Source: Candidatus Poseidoniales archaeon
GTDB taxonomy: Archaea; Thermoplasmatota; Poseidoniia; Poseidoniales; Poseidoniaceae
Direction: 5' to 3'
Assembly (NCBI GenBank): GCA_003602665.1
Contig: QQSG01000070.1
Span: 12,894-18,716, forward strand
DNA: 5,823 nt
Of this stretch, positions 1 to 5,823 are shown piece by piece. Every line of letters begins with the position of its first letter. Positions within the stretch are counted from its first letter, which is position 1. Under the pieces are notes generated by a model. The model worked only from the letters and a program-made list of their open reading frames with translations, was not told the DNA's origin and made no database searches. The translations under genes and the position numbers were made by a program.

Positions 1-2120
1 CGAATATTTTGGTATATTTTCCGACCTTCTTCAATCGCATGTACTATGTTTGCAAAGTTATCGTCTTGAAGAACCATGTCGGCAGCGTCTTTGGCCACGT
101 CCGTTCCTGCAATACCCATTGCAATACCAATATTCGCACCTGACAATGCAGGTGCATCATTGACGCCATCTCCAGTCATTGCTACAATTTCTCCTTTTTC
201 TTGCAATGAAGCGACGATTCTCATTTTCTGATCTGGAGTCACTCTGGAGAAAATTGAACTTTCTACGCTCGATGAGAGATCTTCATCTGACATTTGCCTA
301 AGTTCTTCACCGCTTACAGGAGATTCTGCTCCAGTATTGATGGCAAGTTCCTTTCCAATAGCTGCTGCAGTTAAATGGTGATCTCCAGTAATCATTTTTA
401 CCTTGATTCCAGCATCTTGACAGATTTTAATTGCATCACGAACCTCTGGCCTTGGAGGATCCATGATTCCAACAAGACCCAAGAAAATCAATCCACTTTC
501 GACCACTTCAATATCTTCGATGTCTTCTTCTGGTTCTAGTTTTCGAGCTGCTAAAGCAATAACTCGCATAGATTTAGAACCCATCGATTCGTTTACTTTC
601 TGTGCATTTTCAAAGTCAGGTTTTTCGATTGGTACAATCTTTCCTTCTTTGAAGCGATGACTTGTAATTGGTACAAATCCGCCTGCAGCTCCCTTGACAA
701 AGACCCACCTTTCACCTTCATATTCATGAATCACAGACATTCTTTTTCGGTCGGTATTGAAGAAGAACTCGTGAATCCTTGGATGACGTTGTGCAAATTT
801 TCCGATATGTCCATTCAATTTCCATCCAAGGACTGCGCAAGCAGAATCCGTCGGATCACCTATTGCAGACCAGCGACCTTCTACTTTTGAAATCTGAGAA
901 TTATGACAGAGCGATAGACAGGCTGCAAGAAGTCTGAAGGATTGATCGCTTTGGAGCGAGGACATATCCTGGTCAGATAATTCTTGACCATCGTTAATCA
1001 AGGTACCCTTTGGGCTGAATCCATCTCCGCTTACATCATATAGGCTTTCTACAGTATGGAGTTGTCGTACAGTCATTTCATTTTTGGTCAGTGTACCTGT
1101 CTTATCAGAACATATGACAGTGGTCGATCCCAATGTCTCGACTGCTTTCATGCGGCGGATGATGGCTTTATGGCGTGCCATATTACGCATTCCGAGAGCT
1201 AAGGTAATGACGAGAATAATCGGTAAACCCTCTGGTACAATGGCTACAAATATGGCTATTGCTACAATAAACTGGTCGACTGCAACTTCCCAAAGGCTTC
1301 TATCGCCACCTATAGCAAGAATCATTTTAATCGATACGAGAAGTACTGCTACAATTAAAGCAATGAATCCAAGGAAGCGACCCAAGGATTCTAACTTTAG
1401 TTCGAGAGGAGTCTTAGGGGTAACAGCCTCAGAAATATCGCTTGCAATGTGACCTAGTTGAGTCTGCATACCAGTTTCAACAACTAAACCAATAGCACGA
1501 CCGGTGGATACAGTTGTACCCATGTACATCATGTTTCTTCGATCAGCAAGGAGAGTGTTAGGATCTAATGGATTCACTCGTTTTGTAATTGGTTCCGATT
1601 CTCCAGTTAACGCGGACTCATCCACTCTGCACTGATATACTTCTAACAAGCGTATATCAGCAGGAACGTTCAGTCCTTCCTCGAGTTTAACAATGTCACC
1701 AGGGACAAGTGAATCCGTAGGAATTTCTGATTCATAACCATCTCTTATCGTAACACAATTGGATATGCTCATTTGTTTGAGTGCATCCATAGCTTGCTCT
1801 GCTTGACCTTCTTGCCAGAATCCAAACACTGCGTTTGCAGTTAGTACCAGGAAGATGAAAATAGCATCTCCAGGTTGCTCAGGATGAATTGCTAGCGCTA
1901 CGAGTGCAGCACCGATTAACAGATAGTTAAGCGGATCATTGTATTGACTCAAAAATCGTAAAATTGCGGATGTCGGTTCAGGCTGGGCCAACTGATTAGG
2001 GCCATATTTGTCAAGGCGGTCAATAATTTCGCTTTGAGAGAGTCCTTGCGGATTAGAGTCAAGGGTTGTAAGTGCTTCTGCACTATCCATTGCGTGCCAA
2101 TTTTGTTGAACCAATAACAT
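1..2120 (-). CDS. P2-type cation-transporting P-type ATPase (Ca2+-ATPase-like), 3' end missing
   Basis: This is an integral membrane pump that uses ATP to move a cation, most likely Ca2+, across the cytoplasmic membrane. I translated the reverse strand line by line: 706 residues, no stop or frameshift, running off the left edge. Order of parts: N-terminal cation-ATPase domain (WHAMDSAEAL through KYGPN, about residues 8-43); M1/M2 about 65-102; actuator loop TGES at 172-175; M3 about 249-268; M4 with PEGLP at 296-300; phosphorylation site DKTGT with Asp339; nucleotide domain KGA at 476-478; DPPR at 554-557; TGD at 578-580; Lys632, exactly 19 residues before Asp651 as SERCA Lys684 is before Asp703; hinge TGDGVNDAPAL at 649-659. 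The missing part should carry M5-M10, including ion-binding residues of M5/M6, so the ion is inferred from family and the M4 PEGLP only. ATG at 2120 is chosen because it retains the usual WH near the N-terminus; GTG at 2123 and ATG at 2090 are alternatives, and the frame is closed upstream by a stop at 2142-2144. No convincing Shine-Dalgarno site is visible. Its upstream region is shared with the OPT transporter gene. Confidence 0.95.
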   Translation of the reverse strand, partial: MLLVQQNWHAMDSAEALTTLDSNPQGLSQSEIIDRLDKYGPNQLAQPEPTSAILRFLSQYNDPLNYLLIGAALVALAIHPEQPGDAIFIFLVLTANAVFGFWQEGQAEQAMDALKQMSISNCVTIRDGYESEIPTDSLVPGDIVKLEEGLNVPADIRLLEVYQCRVDESALTGESEPITKRVNPLDPNTLLADRRNMMYMGTTVSTGRAIGLVVETGMQTQLGHIASDISEAVTPKTPLELKLESLGRFLGFIALIVAVLLVSIKMILAIGGDRSLWEVAVDQFIVAIAIFVAIVPEGLPIILVITLALGMRNMARHKAIIRRMKAVETLGSTTVICSDKTGTLTKNEMTVRQLHTVESLYDVSGDGFSPKGTLINDGQELSDQDMSSLQSDQSFRLLAACLSLCHNSQISKVEGRWSAIGDPTDSACAVLGWKLNGHIGKFAQRHPRIHEFFFNTDRKRMSVIHEYEGERWVFVKGAAGGFVPITSHRFKEGKIVPIEKPDFENAQKVNESMGSKSMRVIALAARKLEPEEDIEDIEVVESGLIFLGLVGIMDPPRPEVRDAIKICQDAGIKVKMITGDHHLTAAAIGKELAINTGAESPVSGEELRQMSDEDLSSSVESSIFSRVTPDQKMRIVASLQEKGEIVAMTGDGVNDAPALSGANIGIAMGIAGTDVAKDAADMVLQDDNFANIVHAIEEGRKIYQNI

Positions 2121-2155
2121 CACCCATGAAAATCGAATCGGTCAAAAACCAAGGA

Positions 2156-2173
2156 TTCCCATTCGGTTGGGAA
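2156..2173. repeat. Inverted repeat TTCCCA-N6-TGGGAA in the divergent intergenic region
   Basis: Perfect 6-bp arms at 2156-2161 and 2168-2173 are separated by six bases. A further direct copy of the left arm, TTCCCAT, lies at 2204-2210, just over the ATG of the mini-ORF. The position between two divergent genes would suit a regulator-binding site, or a small hairpin in the 5' leader of the ATPase transcript. That role is inference; a short palindrome of this size can arise by chance. Confidence 0.35.
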
Positions 2174-2176
2174 ACA

Positions 2177-2196
2177 TTATGATTTATGATTATAAT
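2177..2196. promoter_or_regulatory. AT-rich TATA-like core between divergent genes
   Basis: A 20-base run containing only two G and otherwise A/T includes the short direct repeat ATGATT-T-ATGATT followed by ATAAT. It reads as a possible archaeal TATA-box element in either direction. Transcription starting about 25 bases away would begin near 2215-2220 on the plus strand and near 2155-2165 on the minus strand. No clear BRE or bacterial -35 was recognised. The exact start sites cannot be fixed from sequence. Confidence 0.35.
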
Positions 2197-2238
2197 GGAG
2201 GACTTCCCATGAAAATATTTGAGTGTTTTCTATCTTGA
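2197..2238 (+). other. Shine-Dalgarno site plus 9-codon mini-ORF upstream of the OPT gene
   Basis: GGAGGA at 2197-2202 followed by a 7-base gap (counted from GGAGG) and ATG at 2209 is the best-formed ribosome binding site in the window. The frame it opens encodes only MKIFECFLS and stops at TGA 2236-2238. It is out of frame with the transporter, whose own frame is closed by TGA at 2210-2212. It could be a leader peptide or upstream ORF, the relic of an older start displaced by an indel, or coincidence. The function is unknown. Confidence 0.35.
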
Positions 2239-2290
2239 ATTGAAGGTTGATATCCGAATCTTTCTCAAACCATCAACGACTCGGGTGTGT

Positions 2291-4366
2291 ATGAGCGAGT
2301 TGGGAGAACCATATATTCCAGCCGATCAACAACCACTAGAATTGACTCTCAGAGCAATTGTTGTCGGTATTGTCTTAGGCATTCTGATGACTGCTGCAAA
2401 TGCCTATCTTGGTCTCTATGCAGGAATGACTGTCTCTGCAAGCATACCAGCTGCAGTTATGTCTATGCTTATTCTTCGAGCCTTATTCAAGGATGTTAGT
2501 ATTCTTGAAAACAATGCCGTACAAACCATGGCAAGTGCTGGAGAATCTCTCGCTGCTGGTGTAATTTTCACAGTTCCAGCAATGTTGGTTATTGGTATTT
2601 GGGTGGAAATTGAATGGTTCCCCACTCTAGCGATAGCACTCCTAGGTGGATTATTAGGTACAATGTTCACCATTGCTCTAAGGCGTCTTTTCATCGTAGA
2701 GGAAGCCCTTCCATATCCAGAAGGTGTTGCATGCCGAGAAGTTCTCGTTGCTGGAGAAGAAGGTGGTAGCGGAGCACTGGCTATCGTATACGCTCTCGGT
2801 ATTGGTGCATTGTATGGTTTAATGGTTAAGGGATTCAAAATCGTACACAGTGAAGCTGAAGGAGCAATTGAAGTATTCAAAACTCGCATGTATGCGGGAA
2901 TGGATCTCTCCATCGCTTTACTTTCTGTTGGATTCATTGTTGGTATTCGAATTGCGTCATTCATATTTTTGGGAGGCGTAATAGGTTATGCTATCCTTGT
3001 GCCCTTACTCGGGTTTCTCAACGGTTGGCCTCAATCGGATACATTAGCAAATGGTTTCTACACGCTCTGGCTTGAACAAGTTCGCTATGTCGGCGTCGGC
3101 GCAATGGTGGTGGGTGGAATCTATACACTCTGGAGCATGAGAAAAACTATTTTTTCAGGTCTAAAGAAGTCGTTTGTCCAAAATGAATCAGACAATGAAT
3201 ACCACTTGAGAACAGAAAAGGATTTGCCAATGAAGTGGGTTACTGTTGTTTGTGGGGTTCTAGTTATTCTTACTTTCTTCTTCTATTGGTACATCACAGG
3301 TTCACTTATTCTTTCCTTAGCAGGTGCACTTTTCTTAGCCGTTGTCTCCTTCTTTTTCGCGGCAGTAGCAGGATACATCGCTGGTGTGGTGGGTTCAAGC
3401 AATTCACCTGTATCTGGAATGACCATTGCCACTCTATTATTCACTGTAGGCCTCGTTTGGATTGTAGGATCTTATTTCCTTGGTCTTGAGCAAGAAGAAT
3501 TGATGTATGCAACATTGCTAATCGCCGCAGTTGTAGCGAGCAGTGCGGCTATTGCAGGAGATGTCATGCAGGATTTGAAGACTGGACATATGGTTGGTGC
3601 AACCCCATGGCGTCAACAAATTGCGGAAATTGTTGGTGTCATTACTGGTGCTTTTGTGATTGGTCCAACGATTAGCCTTCTTCACAATGCTTTCCAAATT
3701 TCTTCAACTGCTTGTATTGCAACGAATGAACGAATTGTGGCTTCAGAAGGCCCAAACTCTTCTAACCTCTATGATTGTAGCGAAGCATTATTTGCCCCTC
3801 AAGCAGAGTTGATTGGGGCAATTGTGAAAGGTGCCTTTGTAGGCGATATGAATCTCCCAATGGTTTTCTTAGGTGCAGCATTAGCAATCGTGTTAATTCG
3901 ATTGGCTATGCCTGTCATGTCCGTTGCCATTGGCATATACTTGCCACTTGGCTTGAGCGTTCCAATCATGCTTGGTGGCATTCTATCGTCCCTAGCCATA
4001 GGCTCTGCTTATCTTCGAGTCGATGGAACACTCGATCAAAACCCATCTAAAGAGGCAAAACAAGCCGCCTATGAAGTCGAAAGCCGGGGTGTTTTAATCG
4101 GTGCAGGGTTTATTGCAGGAGAATCCATTCTTGGGGTTTTAATTGCTGTGTTAATTGTACTAAATATCAATCTTGATTCAATTTTCGGCATAACAGAATT
4201 ACCACAAGGAATCTCGTTACTGTTCTTTGCATGGTTTGTTGGCGTCTTTTTGTGGTTAGCAACCAGGGCTTTGCCAAGTGGAGGGCACTTGGGCAAGGAA
4301 ATGTTGACCACTGCTAGCCATGCACTGAAGAGATTTGTCCGTTCTTTCATACCAAATTCAAAGTAA
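2291..4366 (+). CDS. OPT-family oligopeptide/metal-chelate transporter
   Basis: A polytopic inner-membrane transporter of the OPT superfamily (PF03169), whose members import small peptides or metal-siderophore/metal-peptide complexes, generally with protons. The product is 691 residues, full length for prokaryotic members, with about 14-16 hydrophobic segments by eye. Family-like segments, numbered from the ATG at 2291: PYIP followed by ELTLRA near the N-terminus; AANAYLGLYAGMT about 35-47; NNAVQTMASAGES from Asn74; EEALPYPEGVACREVL from 137; GSSNSPVSGMT from 368; AGDVMQDLKTGH from 422; IYLPLGLSVPIMLGG in the C-terminal half. A charged loop lies near nucleotides 3180-3230, and a Cys-containing loop at 3701-3790. 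The frame is open from TTG 2219, adding 24 residues, but ATG 2291 is preferred because homology begins just after it (SELGEPYIPAD) and the extension looks unlike a signal or domain. No good Shine-Dalgarno site precedes 2291. Substrate cannot be assigned. It diverges from the ATPase gene and lies 54 bases before the transketolase pair. Confidence 0.93.
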   Translation: MSELGEPYIPADQQPLELTLRAIVVGIVLGILMTAANAYLGLYAGMTVSASIPAAVMSMLILRALFKDVSILENNAVQTMASAGESLAAGVIFTVPAMLVIGIWVEIEWFPTLAIALLGGLLGTMFTIALRRLFIVEEALPYPEGVACREVLVAGEEGGSGALAIVYALGIGALYGLMVKGFKIVHSEAEGAIEVFKTRMYAGMDLSIALLSVGFIVGIRIASFIFLGGVIGYAILVPLLGFLNGWPQSDTLANGFYTLWLEQVRYVGVGAMVVGGIYTLWSMRKTIFSGLKKSFVQNESDNEYHLRTEKDLPMKWVTVVCGVLVILTFFFYWYITGSLILSLAGALFLAVVSFFFAAVAGYIAGVVGSSNSPVSGMTIATLLFTVGLVWIVGSYFLGLEQEELMYATLLIAAVVASSAAIAGDVMQDLKTGHMVGATPWRQQIAEIVGVITGAFVIGPTISLLHNAFQISSTACIATNERIVASEGPNSSNLYDCSEALFAPQAELIGAIVKGAFVGDMNLPMVFLGAALAIVLIRLAMPVMSVAIGIYLPLGLSVPIMLGGILSSLAIGSAYLRVDGTLDQNPSKEAKQAAYEVESRGVLIGAGFIAGESILGVLIAVLIVLNINLDSIFGITELPQGISLLFFAWFVGVFLWLATRALPSGGHLGKEMLTTASHALKRFVRSFIPNSK

Positions 4367-4375
4367 TACCCACGG

Positions 4376-4383
4376 TAATTATC
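4376..4383 (+). promoter_or_regulatory. Weak TATA-like element before the transketolase genes
   Basis: TAATTATC lies about 40 bases before the ATG of the N-terminal transketolase subunit, in the 54-base gap after the transporter stop. Archaeal spacing would place a transcription start near 4405, giving a short leader. The match to a TATA consensus is poor, and read-through from the transporter gene is equally possible, since no T-run or strong hairpin terminator is seen in the gap. Confidence 0.2.
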
Positions 4384-4396
4384 AAAGGCCAAAGGC
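4383..4396 (+). repeat. Tandem heptamer CAAAGGC x2
   Basis: Two perfect, adjacent copies of CAAAGGC occupy 4383-4389 and 4390-4396, in the gap just upstream of the transketolase operon. Tandem short repeats next to a promoter can be operator half-sites. Here the only evidence is the repeat and its position. Confidence 0.3.
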
Positions 4397-4420
4397 GATG
4401 GCATAGTATTACTGGTGCCC

Positions 4421-5245
4421 ATGCAACCCACTATTGAAGAACTAGAAGAACTAGCACGAAAGTGCAGAATTGAAATTGTTAAGATGGTTTACAGAGCACA
4501 GGCGGGGCATCCAGGTGGTTCCCTATCTGAGATTGATTTACTGGCAGGCCTCTATGGAACTACCATGAGAGTTCGCTCCGACCAACCCGATTGGGAAGAT
4601 CGTGATAGATTCATACTTTCCAAAGGTCACGCATCCCCAGGTATGTATGCACTCCTAGCAGAAAGAGGTTTTATCTCACACGAGGATTTGAAATCGTATC
4701 GTGTTCTTGGAGGTGTCTGTCAAGGCCATGTCGATATGAAATGGTGCCCAGGTGTTGACTTTAGCGCAGGAAGTCTCGGTATGGGACTTTCATACGGCAT
4801 GGGTTGTGCAATAGCAGCCAAACTCGACGGAAGTGAAAGAAGAGCATTTGTTATGTTGGGTGACGGTGAAATTCAGGAAGGTTCAATTTGGGAAGCAGCC
4901 ATGGCTGCTGCACATCATGAATTGGGCAATCTCAAAGTCATACTCGATCGCAATCGAATTCAGAACGATGATTTTTGTGAAACACAAATGAGAATGTTTG
5001 ACATTCCTGCAAAGTGGAAAGCATTTGGTTGGAACGTAAAGGAAATTGATGGACATAATATGAACGAAGTCGTTGAAGGTATGAACTATCTCTCAGAAAC
5101 AAATGATGGACCTTCGATACTCATTGCTCACACTGTAAAAGGTAAGGGTGTATCATTCATGGAAGATAATCCATCCTTCCATGGTGCAGCTCCAAACGAT
5201 GAGCAATATGCACAAGCTCTTTCAGAATTGGGGGTGAAGGTATGA
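4421..5245 (+). CDS. Transketolase, N-terminal (ThDP-binding) subunit
   Basis: This is the N-terminal half of a split transketolase (COG3959 type). It binds the thiamine diphosphate pyrophosphate and Mg2+, and with the next gene product forms the cytosolic enzyme that moves two-carbon ketol units between sugar phosphates in the non-oxidative pentose phosphate pathway. Length is 274 residues, usual for this subunit. Visible motifs: GHPGGS with His30; SKGH with His70; QGH with His103; GSLGMG at 117-122; cofactor motif GDGE at 148-151 ending in DRN (Asn178); HTVKGKG at 237-243; FHG with His254. These four His match the yeast active-site His30, His69, His103 and His263. ATG 4421 was chosen; GTG 4415 is in frame and adds two residues (MP). 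Divergent points: QGHV where GHP is usual, and QNDD after DRN where QIDG is usual. The stop codon overlaps the start of the C-terminal subunit (ATGA), so the two are translated together. Products named this way can also act on other ketose phosphates, so the substrate is not certain. Confidence 0.94.
   Translation: MQPTIEELEELARKCRIEIVKMVYRAQAGHPGGSLSEIDLLAGLYGTTMRVRSDQPDWEDRDRFILSKGHASPGMYALLAERGFISHEDLKSYRVLGGVCQGHVDMKWCPGVDFSAGSLGMGLSYGMGCAIAAKLDGSERRAFVMLGDGEIQEGSIWEAAMAAAHHELGNLKVILDRNRIQNDDFCETQMRMFDIPAKWKAFGWNVKEIDGHNMNEVVEGMNYLSETNDGPSILIAHTVKGKGVSFMEDNPSFHGAAPNDEQYAQALSELGVKV
5230..5241 (+). promoter_or_regulatory. Ribosome binding site for the C-terminal transketolase subunit
   Basis: GGGGGTGA at 5230-5237 lies inside the last codons of the N-terminal subunit, four bases before ATG 5242. 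It contains the GGTGA part of the usual anti-Shine-Dalgarno complement. With the ATGA overlap it supports 5242 over the in-frame ATG at 5251 as the start, and suggests translational coupling that keeps the two subunits at equal levels. Confidence 0.6.
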
Positions 5246-5823
5246 CCCGCATGGCCGCTACAAGAGATGGTTATGGTCAGGCTTTGCTTGAACTTGCTGA
5301 AAATAAAAAAGTAGTAGTTCTCGAAGCTGACCTCGGAAAATCTACAAAATCACTCCACTTTAGAAAAGCCTATCCTGATCGTACAATTTCTTGCGGTATT
5401 GGTGAACAGAACATGCTTCTCGTTGCAGCGGGAATGGCTTCAAGCGGCTATATCCCATTTGCATCAACATTTGCTATTTTCACTGAACGTGCATTTGAAC
5501 AGATGAGAAATGGAGTTGCTCGACCAAAACTCGCCGTTCACCTATGTGGTTCGCATGGAGGAACTCACACAGGCACGGATGGTTCATCTGCACAATCAAT
5601 TGAAGATTTAGCCATATACCGAACACTTCCAAATGTAACGGTCATGCATCCAAGTGATGAAGTAAGTACAAGAATTTTGACCAAGCAACTTGCAACCTCC
5701 CCAAACCCATCCTATATGAGAACTGCAAGAAATAAAACGCCAGTGCTCTATGACGACGTCCCAGAAGATTCAATTCAAATTGGAAAGGGTATAGAATTGA
5801 AAAACGGCTCCGACGTTGCCATC
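5242..5823 (+). CDS. Transketolase, C-terminal subunit, 3' end missing
   Basis: This is the C-terminal half of the split transketolase (COG3958 type), with the pyrimidine-binding (Pyr) domain; the right edge cuts it after 194 of an expected 300-odd residues, so the final transketolase C domain is not seen. Visible landmarks: MAATRDGYGQALLELA at the start; EADLGKSTK from 28; IGEQN with Glu55, the residue expected to activate the aminopyrimidine of the cofactor in the partner's active site; FASTFAIF at 73-80; SHGG with His105, matching yeast His469; DGSSAQ at 113-118; LPNVTVMHPSDE at 129-140; YMRTAR at 158-163. The His that normally follows DG-x-x (yeast His481, twelve residues after His469) is Ala117 here at the same spacing. 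The gene overlaps the N-terminal subunit by ATGA and must work with it as a heteromer. Identity as a transketolase-family subunit is secure; the precise sugar substrate is not. Confidence 0.93.
   Translation, partial: MTRMAATRDGYGQALLELAENKKVVVLEADLGKSTKSLHFRKAYPDRTISCGIGEQNMLLVAAGMASSGYIPFASTFAIFTERAFEQMRNGVARPKLAVHLCGSHGGTHTGTDGSSAQSIEDLAIYRTLPNVTVMHPSDEVSTRILTKQLATSPNPSYMRTARNKTPVLYDDVPEDSIQIGKGIELKNGSDVAI

Noticed and set aside
463..1452. Plus-strand open frames at 463-660, 657-890 and 1084-1452
   Set aside because: They lie antisense to an uninterrupted P-type ATPase with all its motifs, and their translations show no recognisable domain.
2219..2290. TTG start giving a 24-residue N-terminal extension of the OPT transporter
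   Set aside because: Family similarity starts right after the ATG at 2291; the GGAGGA site is too far from 2219 to serve it. Kept only as an alternative.
2416..2964. 182-codon minus-strand open frame
   Set aside because: Antisense shadow of the OPT transporter; low-complexity translation with no recognisable domain, and the sense strand matches the family well.
2287..3489. Plus-strand open frames at 2287-2499 and 3235-3489
   Set aside because: Out-of-frame shadows of the transporter; Cys/Ser/Arg-rich translations typical of a shifted membrane-protein frame.
4400..4419. Possible hairpin GGCA...TGCC before the transketolase genes
   Set aside because: Only four base pairs with a 12-base loop and no T-run; not a credible terminator or riboswitch.
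3799..4431. Minus-strand open frames at 3799-3999 and 4069-4431
   Set aside because: Antisense to the transporter and the gap after it; no recognisable domain and no supporting start signal.

Overview
The window holds four protein genes and one divergent intergenic region. No RNA gene, insertion sequence, CRISPR array or phage gene was seen. Base composition is moderately AT-rich and looks even throughout. I infer an archaeon, possibly a marine planktonic euryarchaeon of the Marine Group II / Poseidoniales type. The reasons are a transketolase split into separate N- and C-terminal subunits, mostly weak or absent Shine-Dalgarno sites, and TATA-like AT-rich elements upstream of genes. Split transketolases also occur in many bacteria, so this placement is tentative.

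Layout: positions 1-2120 (minus strand) encode the N-terminal 706 residues of a P2-type cation-transporting P-type ATPase, most like Ca2+ pumps. Its C-terminal membrane half lies beyond the left edge. Positions 2121-2290 are a divergent intergenic region with an AT-rich TATA-like core, a 6+6 bp inverted repeat, and a near-ideal Shine-Dalgarno site that serves a 9-codon mini-ORF rather than the next gene. Positions 2291-4366 (plus) encode a full-length OPT-family (oligopeptide/metal-chelate) transporter. After a 54-base gap, positions 4421-5245 encode the thiamine-diphosphate-binding N-terminal transketolase subunit. This overlaps by 4 bases the C-terminal subunit gene, which runs off the right edge (5242-5823).

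The two transketolase genes clearly form one translationally coupled enzyme. The ATPase and the OPT transporter are two membrane transport genes diverging from one control region; any functional link between them is inference. The main oddity is in the transketolase. The active-site His that corresponds by exact spacing to yeast His481 is an alanine, and two usually conserved positions in the N-subunit also differ, which may mark a specialised subfamily. I did not find a clearly new multi-gene system in this window.
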